Part shown: one piece after another, positions 17,119 to 24,936 of the stretch | Layout of the letters: every line of letters begins with the position of its first letter | Position numbering within the stretch: the stretch's first letter is position 1 | From: Paenibacillus glycinis | GTDB lineage: Bacteria; Bacillota; Bacilli; Paenibacillales; Paenibacillaceae | Reading direction: 5' to 3' | Assembly (NCBI RefSeq): GCF_009909185.1 | Contig: NZ_JAAAMV010000024.1 | Span: 161,341-225,340 of the forward strand | Length of the DNA stretch: 64,000 nt | Notes under the pieces: model-generated | What the model was told of the DNA's origin: nothing | Seen by the model: only the letters and a program-made list of their open reading frames with translations | Database searches by the model: none | Position numbers and translations under genes: made by a program

Positions 17119-17175
17119 AAGAGCCGTTTACCGAAGCCGCGCAGCGCTTCCGTAAACGGCTCTTATCGTTTTCTT
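17119..17175 (+). terminator. Rho-independent terminator of phosphate operon 1
   Basis: A 13-bp stem AAGAGCCGTTTAC / GTAAACGGCTCTT encloses an inner GAAG/CTTC pairing and is followed by a T-rich tract. Confidence 0.85.
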
Positions 17176-17184
17176 GTCGTCTGT

Positions 17185-17400
17185 TAGCAAAAGCAGCTGC
17201 ACCAAGCAGCTGTAAAAACCAACTTCGGCGGCAAAGAACAAGCCGCCCCCCAACAAGCCAGCCAATGGCGCAGGCTTGTAAAAAAGGCGGCAATCACGCG
17301 CCGCCCCAAGCAAGCCAGCCAAAGGCGCCGGCTTGTAAAAAAAGGCGGCAAATACGCGCCGCCCCCCCAGCAAGCCAGCCAAGGGCGCCGGCTTGCGACA
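17185..17400. repeat. Tandem hairpin-forming repeat, three clear copies and a decayed fourth
   Basis: A 25-bp core beginning CAAGCCAGCCAA and ending GGCTTG recurs at 17254-17278, 17311-17335 and 17371-17395, with steps of 57 and 60 bp. A degenerate copy may lie at about 17190-17215. Each core can form a CAAGCC/GGCTTG stem. The spacers (GGCGGCAA...GCGCCGCC) form a second GC stem. The minus strand can be read as repeats of KPAPLAGLLGG, but there is no credible start, so I treat it as non-coding. Confidence 0.7.
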
Positions 17401-17418
17401 GCACTCCAAAGGTAAAGC

Positions 17419-17566
17419 GTGTCCCGCCAGGGACGAAAGCGAGGACAAGCGCGGACGGACACCAAGCGCGTCTCTGAAGCGGAATACGTTCCCATGGTCC
17501 CGGAGGGACACCAGGCTGCACGCGAGCGCGGACGTTAAGTGTGTCCCGCCAGGGACGAAAACGAGG
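17419..17566. repeat. Dispersed GTGTCCCGCCAGGGACGAAA repeats
   Basis: GTGTCCCGCCAGGGACGAAA followed by (A/G)CGAGG occurs at 17419-17444 and 17541-17566. A related inverted segment GGTCCCGGAGGGACACC lies at about 17496-17512. Each contains the TCCC...GGGA inverted repeat. I see no gene in this stretch. Confidence 0.6.
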
Positions 17567-17614
17567 CCCGGCACAATCGTAACTCGGGTGCGCTTCTCTG
17601 TAACGCCGACGTTA

Positions 17615-17670
17615 TACCATCCGGGTGTCCAGAGGGCCGGGGCCCTCGGGGTCCCCCTGGAGAGGGGGAT
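17615..17670. repeat. Palindromic GC-rich element next to the LysR 3' end
   Basis: This segment carries nested inverted repeats such as GGGCCGGGGCCC and GGGGTCCCCC, ending in GGGGGATTTAGGGGG. Its low-complexity palindromic character is typical of small dispersed intergenic elements. On the minus strand it could form the 3' hairpin of the LysR transcript. Confidence 0.4.
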
Positions 17671-18570
17671 TTAGGGGGTCGTCATACTCGCACGCCGGCC
17701 CAACAGCGAAACGACGCGCTGCATGAGCGACTGGTTCCAATAATCGCTTCGCCAAGCGGCCGTCAGCTTGACGGAGACCGGGTAGCCGGGCATCGGAACA
17801 TGGTGCACCCGTTCGTTCGCGCGGGCGGCGGCCGCGGCGGGCAGCACGGCAAGGATGCCGTTCGCCGCCGCGGCGTCGAGGACCATATCGACGCGATCGG
17901 TAGACCAATCGGAGGCGAGCGTCACCTTCTCGTGCTGCTCCCATCCGCGAAGCGCTTCCTGAAGCGCCTTGTCCGCAAGCTCGACAAAGCGGTGATTGGC
18001 AAGCTTGTAAGGCGGCAATACCGCGTTTCCCGCGAGCGGATGCTTTTCGCCCATGAAGAGCAGCAGCGGTTCTTCGGCCAGCTCTTCGTATTGAAAGTGA
18101 GGGACGGCGGTTCCTTTGCCGGAGAAGCTTCCGCCGACCATCAGATCGATGGCGCCTACGTGAAGCTGCTCCAGGAGCGCGTCCTGGTGACCGGTAATCA
18201 GTTGAATGCGCATATGGGAGACATCCGCCGCCTCCGCGTGCCAATCTTGGCCGAACAGCAGGGAGGAAGCGGCATCGGTGCTGCCGATGAAGAAACCGTT
18301 CTTGCCGTGTTCGCGGTACGATTGGAACCGGGCCTCCGCTTCTTTGTACAGCTTATTGATCTCGGCGGCGTAGCGAAGGAGCATGCGCCCGGGCTCCGTC
18401 AAGAGCACCTTGCCGGTTTTGATTTCGAAGAGCGGGACGCCCCATTCCTCTTCGAGCTTCTTCATGTGGAAGCTGACCGTCGGCTGTCTAACCCCGATTT
18501 CCTCGGCGACGGCGGTCACTTTTTTGAGCTCGTCCAGCAGCACGAGGATTTGCAATCTTAATATACTCAT
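17671..18570 (-). CDS. LysR family transcriptional regulator
   Basis: This is a 299-residue protein. The N-terminal LysR helix-turn-helix is LVLLDELKKVTAVAEEIGVRQPTVSFHMKKLE, followed by GVPLFE and the hinge helix. The C-terminal two-lobed inducer-binding domain includes MRIQLITGHQDALLEQLHVGAIDLMVGG and later ASDWSTDRVDMVLDAAAANGIL. The start ATG at 18570 has GAGGGG about 10 nt upstream. A minus-strand promoter (TTGAAT at 18630-18635, TAAACT at 18607-18612, 17-nt spacing) is plausible. It is divergent from pstS2, with the Pho box in the shared 188-bp region. It could regulate the second Pst operon, or only itself; the ligand is unknown. Confidence 0.88.
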   Translation of the reverse strand: MSILRLQILVLLDELKKVTAVAEEIGVRQPTVSFHMKKLEEEWGVPLFEIKTGKVLLTEPGRMLLRYAAEINKLYKEAEARFQSYREHGKNGFFIGSTDAASSLLFGQDWHAEAADVSHMRIQLITGHQDALLEQLHVGAIDLMVGGSFSGKGTAVPHFQYEELAEEPLLLFMGEKHPLAGNAVLPPYKLANHRFVELADKALQEALRGWEQHEKVTLASDWSTDRVDMVLDAAAANGILAVLPAAAAARANERVHHVPMPGYPVSVKLTAAWRSDYWNQSLMQRVVSLLGRRASMTTP

Positions 18571-18650
18571 GATTTATTAACCCCTCAACAGTCGTTCTAT
18601 ACAATTAGTTTATTATAACCGCATATTTTATTCAATTTTTCTATGCAGAT

Positions 18651-18704
18651 TTAGCATTCCGTTAACACTAAGAAAATCTCAAATTAATAAGGGAACCGTA
18701 CAAT
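18651..18704 (+). promoter_or_regulatory. Pho box and promoter of phosphate operon 2 (pstS2)
   Basis: Hexamers TTAGCA (18651), TTAACA (18662), AAAATC (18673, weak) and TTAATA (18684) are exactly 11 bp apart. The last ends 9 nt before a -10 box TACAAT at 18699-18704, the same layout as at 9833, 15522 and 23295. Confidence 0.8.
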
Positions 18705-18758
18705 ATGTCTTGTAAACAAATAAACCGCGGAAATAGCGGAAGGAGAAAAGGAACTAAA

Positions 18759-19724
18759 ATGAAAAAAGCATTATTCATTGTTGTAGCTTTGATGTTGACG
18801 ATTGGTCTTGCTGCTTGCGGCTCTAACAATGGGGGGAACGGCAACACTACAAATAACGGCACGACAAACACGGGCAACGCCACGAACGCGGGCGGCAATA
18901 ACGCAGGCGGCGACGCTGCGCTTAGCGGTTCGATCCTGGCTTCCGGCTCCACGGCGCTTCAACCGTTGGTTGACCAAGTTTCCAAGAAATTCATGGAAGA
19001 TTCCAAATACAGCGGCATCACGGTTCAAGTACAAGGCGGCGGCAGCGGCACAGGCTTGACGCAAGTCGAAGCCGGACAAGCTAACATCGGCAACTCCGAT
19101 ATCTTCGCGGAAGAGAAGTTCGTCGATGCGGACGCCGACAAAGCAAAAGAACTGGTTGACCACCAAGTAGCGGTCGTAGCCATGGCTGCAGTCGTTAACA
19201 AAAGCGTAACGGTCGACAACCTGACGAAAGCGCAACTGGTCGACATCTTCACGGGCAAAGTCACGAACTGGAAAGAAGTAGGCGGCGAAGACGAAAAAAT
19301 CACGATCATCAACCGTCCAAGCAGCTCCGGCACGCGCAAAACGTTTGAAAAATACGCACTTGGCACGGCTTCGCAAGATATCGCGGGTTCCATTCAAGAA
19401 GATGCTTCCGGCACGGTTAAAAAATACGTAACGGATACGCCTGGAGCAATCGGTTACCTGGCCCTTTCTTACCTGGACGACACGGTTAAAACCGTGAAAT
19501 ACGAAGGCGTTGAACCGAAAGAAGAAAACATCGTTGCCGGCACGTATCCGATCTGGGCTTACGAGCACATGTACACCAAAGGCGAGCCTGATGCCGTAAC
19601 GAAAGCATTCCTGGACTACATGGTAAGCGACGAAGTGCAAAATGCGGACGTTGTCGAACTGGGCTACATTCCAGTCGGCAAAATGCAAGTAAAACGCGAT
19701 GCAGCGGGCAACATCACGAAGTAA
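18759..19724 (+). CDS. pstS: Phosphate-binding lipoprotein PstS (copy 2)
   Basis: This is a 321-residue protein. The lipoprotein signal peptide ends in the lipobox LAAC at residues 18-21, followed by a flexible Asn/Gly/Thr-rich linker to about residue 50. The PstS domain has GSTALQPLVDQV, QGGGSGTGLTQVEAGQANIGNSD, GKVTNWKEVGGEDEKI, RPSSSGTRKTFEKY and GAIGYLALSYL, the segments that wrap phosphate in PstS. It delivers phosphate to PstC2/PstA2 at the outer face of the membrane. The start is the ATG preceded by AAGGA. A Pho box lies upstream and a hairpin at 19771-19798 downstream. It differs from PstS1 in carrying a lipid anchor. Confidence 0.95.
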   Translation: MKKALFIVVALMLTIGLAACGSNNGGNGNTTNNGTTNTGNATNAGGNNAGGDAALSGSILASGSTALQPLVDQVSKKFMEDSKYSGITVQVQGGGSGTGLTQVEAGQANIGNSDIFAEEKFVDADADKAKELVDHQVAVVAMAAVVNKSVTVDNLTKAQLVDIFTGKVTNWKEVGGEDEKITIINRPSSSGTRKTFEKYALGTASQDIAGSIQEDASGTVKKYVTDTPGAIGYLALSYLDDTVKTVKYEGVEPKEENIVAGTYPIWAYEHMYTKGEPDAVTKAFLDYMVSDEVQNADVVELGYIPVGKMQVKRDAAGNITK

Positions 19725-19770
19725 TCGCTGAACGCAGACCCCTAATTTAAAACGAAATATCGAGTCAGTC

Positions 19771-19798
19771 ATAAGAGGTGGAGCTCTCCGCCTCTTAT
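19771..19798 (+). terminator. Intercistronic hairpin between pstS2 and pstC2
   Basis: A near-perfect stem ATAAGAGG-T-GGAG / CTCC-G-CCTCTTAT has a tiny loop. There is no good T-run, so it may stabilise the pstS2 message or attenuate transcription. Operon 1 has a hairpin at the same relative place. Confidence 0.6.
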
Positions 19799-19840
19799 TG
19801 GCTGTCAACGAACATGTTGGAACGAGGAGAGATGAGACGA

Positions 19841-20776
19841 ATGGAGCAGCCCGCTGTGAACGATCAGTCCCGCGTAAAACCGAAAACAGAACGAACCATG
19901 GCTAAACCTCATGTGATGGAAGAATGGGTAGGCAGGGTATTCACGACATTGTGCATCGTCGTGCTTGTCGTCACGATCGCCGCGATCGTCTACTTCGTAG
20001 CTTCCCGAGGTTTGGCTACGTTTATTACGAACGGCGTCAGCCTCAGCGGGCTGCTTAGCGGACTCAAATGGGATCCGGAAGGCGAAATTCCGCTCTATGG
20101 CGCGCTGCCGTTTATTTTCGGCTCCTTCAGCACGTCGCTGCTTGCGGCCGTTATCGCCGCGCCGCTCGGCTGCTGCGCCGCGGTATTCATGACGCAAATC
20201 ATGCCCGGACTTGGCAAACGCGTGCTTCAGCCGGTCATCGAGCTGCTTGCCGGCATTCCGTCCGTCGTATTCGGCTTCGTCGGCCTCAGCATCGTCGTTC
20301 CGTTCCTGCGCTCCGTTTTCCCCGGCCAGGGGATCGGGATCGCGGCCGGCTCGATCGTGCTGTCCTTCATGATTTTGCCGACGATCACGACGATCGCCAC
20401 CGACGCGCTTTCCAATCTGCCGCGCGGATTGAAAGAAGGCTCGTTCGCGCTCGGCGCGACCCGCTGGCAAACCATTTACCGCCTCGTCATTCCGACGACG
20501 CTGCCGGCGCTGCTTACGGGCGTCGTGCTTGGCATGTCCCGCGCGTTCGGGGAAGCGCTCGCCGTTCAGATGGTCATCGGCAACGCGCCGCATATCCCGC
20601 ACTCGCTGTTCGAATCGGCATCGACGCTGACAAGCGTGATCACGCTCGACATGGGCAATACGGTCATGGGCTCGGCTCATAACAACGCGCTCTGGTCGCT
20701 TGCCTTGATCCTGCTTGCCATGACGTTCGTCTTCGTCTTCGTCGTCAGATTCCTGGAAAGGAGAAATAACCGATGA
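19841..20776 (+). CDS. pstC: Phosphate ABC transporter permease PstC (copy 2)
   Basis: This is a 311-residue membrane protein with six helices. Conserved segments are LQPVIELLAGIPSVVFGFVGLSIV near residue 130, the coupling loop LKEGSFALGATRWQTIYRLVIPTTLP, and SRAFGEALAVQMVIGNAP. The ATG at 19841 has GAGGAG 11 nt upstream; an ATG at 19832 is too close to that site. It overlaps pstA2 by 4 nt. Its N-terminal cytoplasmic tail is hydrophilic and differs from that of PstC1. Confidence 0.93.
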   Translation: MEQPAVNDQSRVKPKTERTMAKPHVMEEWVGRVFTTLCIVVLVVTIAAIVYFVASRGLATFITNGVSLSGLLSGLKWDPEGEIPLYGALPFIFGSFSTSLLAAVIAAPLGCCAAVFMTQIMPGLGKRVLQPVIELLAGIPSVVFGFVGLSIVVPFLRSVFPGQGIGIAAGSIVLSFMILPTITTIATDALSNLPRGLKEGSFALGATRWQTIYRLVIPTTLPALLTGVVLGMSRAFGEALAVQMVIGNAPHIPHSLFESASTLTSVITLDMGNTVMGSAHNNALWSLALILLAMTFVFVFVVRFLERRNNR

Positions 20777-21660
20777 GCGCCAAAACCGCAGATCGTATCG
20801 CAACAGCCGTCATCATTGCAATATCCGGCATTATCGTCCTCCTGCTCGCGGGGCTGCTCGGTTATATTCTCTTCAGGGGCTTGCCGCATATCAGCTTTCA
20901 TTTCTTGACTTCGGGTCCGCAAACGATCAAAGCGGGCGGCGGCATCGGGCCGCAATTGTTCAATTCCTTGTTCCTGCTGGTATTGACGTTGATCATCACG
21001 ATACCGCTCGGCCTCGGCGCCGGAATCTACATGAGCGAATACGCGAAGCCGGGCAAGCTGACGGATTCGATTCGTCTCATCGTCGAAGTCTTGTCGTCGT
21101 TTCCTTCCATCGTCGTCGGCTTGTTCGGCTTGCTCGTGATCGTGAACGTGTTCGGACTCGGCTTCTCGCTGTTCTCCGGCGCGCTGGCTTTGACGGTCTT
21201 CAACCTGCCGCTTATGGTTCGGATCACGGAACAAGCGATGAAGGGCGTGCCGAGGGAGCAGAAGGAAGCGAGCTTGGCGCTCGGCCTCTCGCGCTGGAAA
21301 ACGATCACGTCCGTCATGCTGCCGATCGCCATGCCGGCGATCGTGACGGGCACGATTCTTGCCGCGGGACGCGTATTCGGCGAAGCGGCGGCGCTGCTCT
21401 TCACGGCGGGCATGAGCTCGCCGAGACTCGATTTCACGAACTGGAATCCGCTCAGCCCGTTCTCGCCGCTTAACCCGTTCCGTCCGGCCGAGACGCTGGC
21501 GGTTCATATTTGGAAGATCAACAGCGAGGGCTTGGCGCCCGACGCCACGCAGATCGCCGCAGGCGCTTCGGCCGTTCTCATCATCATGGTGCTGATCTTC
21601 AACTTCGGCGCGAGATGGTTCGGCAGGTACTTACACCGCAAATTTACGGCGACCAAATAA
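20773..21660 (+). CDS. pstA: Phosphate ABC transporter permease PstA (copy 2)
   Basis: This is a 295-residue permease starting inside the pstC2 stop (ATGA). Segments include IKAGGGIGPQLFNSLFLLVL, VEVLSSFPSIVVGLFGLLVIV, the coupling loop QKEASLALGLSRWKTITSVMLP, and GRVFGEAAALLFTAGMSSP. A Pro/Leu-rich periplasmic-side loop (NPLSPFSPLNPFRPAETLAVH) is longer than in PstA1. It forms the channel with PstC2, and pstB2 follows after 17 bp. Confidence 0.93.
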   Translation: MSAKTADRIATAVIIAISGIIVLLLAGLLGYILFRGLPHISFHFLTSGPQTIKAGGGIGPQLFNSLFLLVLTLIITIPLGLGAGIYMSEYAKPGKLTDSIRLIVEVLSSFPSIVVGLFGLLVIVNVFGLGFSLFSGALALTVFNLPLMVRITEQAMKGVPREQKEASLALGLSRWKTITSVMLPIAMPAIVTGTILAAGRVFGEAAALLFTAGMSSPRLDFTNWNPLSPFSPLNPFRPAETLAVHIWKINSEGLAPDATQIAAGASAVLIIMVLIFNFGARWFGRYLHRKFTATK

Positions 21661-21677
21661 GGGGAGAGTGAGCAAGC

Positions 21678-22436
21678 ATGCAAGCAACGGGAATGTCAGC
21701 CAACAACCTCAGCGTCTTCTACGGGGAGAAGGAAGCCATCAAGAGCGTATCGCTTGAATTCGCGCCCCGAGAGGTCACCGCGCTTATCGGGCCATCGGGC
21801 TGCGGCAAGTCGACGTTCCTGCGCAGCCTGAACCGGATGAACGATACGATCGGCGGCGTGCGGACGAAAGGAGAAATATGGATCGACGGCGAAAATATTA
21901 ATGACCCGGGTGTCGATGTCGTTCTGCTTCGGCAGAAAATCGGCATGGTGTGGCAGCGTCCGAATCCGTTCCATAAATCGATCTACGAGAATATCGCTTT
22001 CGGTCCGCGCTATCACGGCATCCGCAAGAAAAAGCAGCTGGATGCCATCGTCGAGGAATGCCTGCGCAAATCCGCCCTCTGGGAGGAAACGAAAGACCGT
22101 TTGCATTCGTCGGCCCTGGCCCTGTCCGGCGGCCAACAGCAGCGGCTCTGCATTGCCCGCTCGATCGCCGTTCAACCAAAGGTGATTCTCATGGACGAGC
22201 CGGCTTCGGCGCTCGACCCCGTATCGACGGCGAAGGTCGAGGAGCTGATCGCGGAACTCAAGAAGGATTTCAGCATCATCATCGTGACCCATAACATGCA
22301 TCAGGCAGCGCGCGTATCGGACAAAACCGCATTTTTCTATATGGGGAAAGTCGTCGAGTATGATAAAACCGATAAGATTTTTACGAATCCTTCCGAGAAG
22401 GCCACGGACGATTACATCTCCGGCCGCTTCGGTTAA
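21678..22436 (+). CDS. pstB: Phosphate ABC transporter ATP-binding protein PstB (copy 2)
   Basis: This is a 252-residue ABC ATPase with Walker [11 protein letters not shown]-loop [24 protein letters not shown], signature [16 protein letters not shown], Walker [13 protein letters not shown] and switch His in [11 protein letters not shown]. The NPFxKSI segment marks it as PstB. Differences from copy 1 in the Q-loop (WQR for FQQ) and D-loop (DEPASALDP for DEATSALDP) show that the copies have diverged. GGGGAGAGTG precedes the ATG. Confidence 0.95.
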   Translation: MQATGMSANNLSVFYGEKEAIKSVSLEFAPREVTALIGPSGCGKSTFLRSLNRMNDTIGGVRTKGEIWIDGENINDPGVDVVLLRQKIGMVWQRPNPFHKSIYENIAFGPRYHGIRKKKQLDAIVEECLRKSALWEETKDRLHSSALALSGGQQQRLCIARSIAVQPKVILMDEPASALDPVSTAKVEELIAELKKDFSIIIVTHNMHQAARVSDKTAFFYMGKVVEYDKTDKIFTNPSEKATDDYISGRFG

Positions 22437-22461
22437 GGCACACTAATTGGGGGCGCTGCGC

Positions 22462-23121
22462 GTGATTAGACGGAAAGAGCTTGACGATGGCCTGGAGCAA
22501 TTGAAAGGCATGCTGATCGAAATGGGGACGCGGGTGGAGAAAGTGCTGGGCGATGCCATGCGCGCGCTCGAGAATTTGGATACGCTCGCGGCAAGGCGGA
22601 TCATCGCAGACGATATCAAGCTGAATCAGATCGAAGAAAACGTCGATCTGCTCGGCGCGCGGATGATCGCCACGCAGCAGCCGGTCGCGAAGGATCTGCG
22701 GCGCATTCTCGTGGCGTTCAAGATGGCCAGCGATCTGGAGCGCATGGGGGATCTGGCCGTCGACATCGCCAAGGTCGTCGTGCGCCTGGACGGCCAAACG
22801 CTCGTGAAGCCGCTCGTCGACCTGCCCCAGATGGCCGAAATTTCGCAGCAGATGATTCGGGAATCGATCCAGTCCTACGTGCAGGAGAACGTGAATTTGG
22901 CCTGCAAAATGGCAAAGGACGACGATCAGGTCGATGCTTTGTTCAGCCAAGTGGTCCGCGATCTGTACGGCCTCATGATGGACAATCCGAGGACGATCAC
23001 GCAGGCCGGCCTGATCAGTTTCGTCGGCAGGTATATCGAACGGATCGCCGACCATGCGACGAACATCGGCGAAAGCGTCGTCTATCTCGTAACCGGCAAG
23101 CGCCCCGACTTAAACGCGTAG
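22462..23121 (+). CDS. phoU: Phosphate signalling protein PhoU (copy 2)
   Basis: This is a 219-residue two-bundle PhoU protein with LERMGDLAVDIAKVVVRL near residue 95 and IERIADHATNIGESVVYL near 195. I chose the GTG at 22462, whose product begins MIRRKELDDGLEQLK and aligns with MTKRKEFDHGLEELN of PhoU1; a GGGGG tract lies upstream. A TTG at 22447 in the same frame is an alternative. It ends operon 2, followed by a terminator at 23128-23163. Two PhoU proteins may each serve their own transporter, or set different thresholds for the Pho response. Confidence 0.9.
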   Translation: MIRRKELDDGLEQLKGMLIEMGTRVEKVLGDAMRALENLDTLAARRIIADDIKLNQIEENVDLLGARMIATQQPVAKDLRRILVAFKMASDLERMGDLAVDIAKVVVRLDGQTLVKPLVDLPQMAEISQQMIRESIQSYVQENVNLACKMAKDDDQVDALFSQVVRDLYGLMMDNPRTITQAGLISFVGRYIERIADHATNIGESVVYLVTGKRPDLNA

Positions 23122-23127
23122 TGTTCG

Positions 23128-23163
23128 AAGATCCAGACGGCTGGAAAGCGCTGGATCTTTTTT
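23128..23163 (+). terminator. Rho-independent terminator of phosphate operon 2
   Basis: The stem AAGATCCAG / CTGGATCTT with a 14-nt loop is followed by a six-base T-run. Confidence 0.85.
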
Positions 23164-23246
23164 ATTTGCGCAATGCTAAGTATTTATTTACTTTATTTGT
23201 ATATTCACGCTCGGGCGAAGCGATATTTCCATGATTTATGATATTT

Positions 23247-23300
23247 TTTACATATAATTAACAAAAGAACAATTCTCTCTTCACAATATTCCCCTACAAT
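23247..23300 (+). promoter_or_regulatory. Pho box and promoter of the CBS-GGDEF / EAL gene pair
   Basis: Hexamers TTTACA (23247), TTAACA (23258), ACAATT (23269, weak) and TTCACA (23280) are exactly 11 bp apart. The last ends 9 nt before the -10 box TACAAT at 23295-23300. This is the pst layout placed in front of cyclic-di-GMP genes. Confidence 0.8.
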
Positions 23301-23349
23301 AGCCCTATAAGATAGTCAATACGACTTATGCCTAAGAGGGATGATCCCC

Positions 23350-24936
23350 GTGGATGAAATCGGTTATGGACTTTTAGACCGTACGATGATACATCGGCTG
23401 ACGGAGCAATGGCATTACGGAGGCGTCGGCGTCATCGTCGTGCATTTGCACGGCAATGCGTCCGCTTCCGTGCACGAGACGCTGACGGGTTGGATGAACG
23501 ACCAGCGGCGCCTCATCTGGCGGTACAGGATGGAGAACGATTTCTTCTATTTTCTTCAGCGCGGAAAGTCGGAGGAACAATTGGACAGGCTGATCCACCG
23601 CGCGGTAGGCGGGCTGCAAGAACGGTTGAAACGCGCCTATGCCCGAGAGGATAACCCGCAAACCGGCGGCAAGGAAGCGAAGGTTGCCGATTTCGCGATC
23701 GGCCATGCCTTGGCCTACCCGTCGAGCATCGGCCGGTCCGCGGAAGCGACGATTTATTATGCCGTCAAGGAGGCGCTGTCCGCGGTCATGCGCCTGCGGA
23801 TCCTGCAGGAGAATGCGGCGGTGTTCGAGCAGTCCGCGGCGGAAGAAGCGGATTACTTCAGCGGCCCGTCGTTCCAGGATATGCAGGAGCCGCGGCCGTC
23901 CGGGATGCCGGACAGGCGTTTAAGCCAGCCGTCTCCCCGCGCGCAGCACGGGGTGCCGACCTTCCCGATCGGCGAGCTTGCGAAGTCGATTCCGACGTTC
24001 CATCCGAACTCGCTCGTCTCCGACCTTGCGCGGATGTTCGAATCGAACCAGCAGGTGCAGGGAGCCGTCATCGCCAGCGAAGGACGCCCGCTCGGTCTCG
24101 TCATGAAGGAAAACATGAACCAGCTGCTTGCCGGACAATTCGGCCTGCCGCTCTATTGGAACCGTTCCATCGCCAAAATCATGGATGAAGAGGCGCTGGT
24201 GGTGGATGCCAACTGGCCGGTGGAGCAAGTGGCCCAAATGGCGATGGCCCGCGATATTTCGCGTTTGTACCATGTCGTCATCATCACGCGCGACGACCAG
24301 CTGATCGGCGCGGCTTCGGTCCGTTCCATACTGGAATGCATGACGCAGCTGCGGACGGAAGAAGCCCTTACCGCCAACCCGTTGACGGGCCTGCCGGGCA
24401 ACGCGGCGATCCAGCGGGAACTGCAGCGCAGGATCGACGCCAATCGGCCGTTCGCCATCGTTTACGCGGATCTGGACTATTTTAAATGGTACAACGATTG
24501 CTACGGATTCAGCCAAGGCGACGAGCTGATCCGGTTTTTGGCCGCGGTTCTGCAGCATGTCACGGGATTGGCCGGCGGGAAGGACGATTTCATCGGCCAC
24601 ATCGGCGGGGACGATTTCATTCTCTTATCGGAAGCGGCGGATGCGGAGAAGCTCTGCCGGCTCATGATCGCGCGGTTTAACGCCGGGGCCGAGGCGTACT
24701 ACGGCGGCTCCGAGGTCCCCGCCGTGACGGACCGCGGCGGCAATCCGGTCGCGCAGCAGGGCGTCACCTTGTCCTTGTCGCTGCTGTTGTGGGACGGCGT
24801 GGAGCAGGTCACCACCGCCGTCATCTCGCAGGCGGCGGCGCGTTTGAAGAAGCAAGCCAAATCGATCAGCGGCAGCGCCTACGTGTCGGGCAGCGTATAT
24901 GAGAAGCATCTAGGAGAGGGAAAACGTGAACGTTAG
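23350..24936 (+). CDS. CBS-domain diguanylate cyclase (GGDEF protein)
   Basis: This is a protein of about 528 residues with no membrane helix. Residues 1-190 form an N-terminal domain of unclear family. A CBS pair follows at about 200-335 (RPLGLVMKE, YWNRSIAKIMDEEALVVDAN, QLIGAASVRSILE), then a GGDEF domain at about 345-520. The GGDEF domain has ANPLTGLPGN at its start, the metal Asp in ADLDYFKWYND near 374, and GGDDF (a GGDEF variant) near 419. Such domains make cyclic-di-GMP from GTP; whether the variant is active cannot be told here. The GTG at 23350 is preferred because AAGAGGG lies 9 nt upstream, whereas the ATG at 23341 abuts it. The stop overlaps the EAL gene start, and the promoter carries a Pho box. 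Confidence 0.88.
   Translation: MDEIGYGLLDRTMIHRLTEQWHYGGVGVIVVHLHGNASASVHETLTGWMNDQRRLIWRYRMENDFFYFLQRGKSEEQLDRLIHRAVGGLQERLKRAYAREDNPQTGGKEAKVADFAIGHALAYPSSIGRSAEATIYYAVKEALSAVMRLRILQENAAVFEQSAAEEADYFSGPSFQDMQEPRPSGMPDRRLSQPSPRAQHGVPTFPIGELAKSIPTFHPNSLVSDLARMFESNQQVQGAVIASEGRPLGLVMKENMNQLLAGQFGLPLYWNRSIAKIMDEEALVVDANWPVEQVAQMAMARDISRLYHVVIITRDDQLIGAASVRSILECMTQLRTEEALTANPLTGLPGNAAIQRELQRRIDANRPFAIVYADLDYFKWYNDCYGFSQGDELIRFLAAVLQHVTGLAGGKDDFIGHIGGDDFILLSEAADAEKLCRLMIARFNAGAEAYYGGSEVPAVTDRGGNPVAQQGVTLSLSLLLWDGVEQVTTAVISQAAARLKKQAKSISGSAYVSGSVYEKHLGEGKRER

Noticed and set aside
17128..17574. Minus-strand frame with three KPAPLAGLLGG repeats
   Set aside because: The repeat comes from the DNA hairpin repeats. 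It overlaps a terminator, has no ribosome site, and its flanks look random.
17185..17670. CRISPR array
   Set aside because: The repeats are too few and imperfect, the spacers are themselves repeated, and no cas genes are near. No CRISPR array is seen anywhere in the window.
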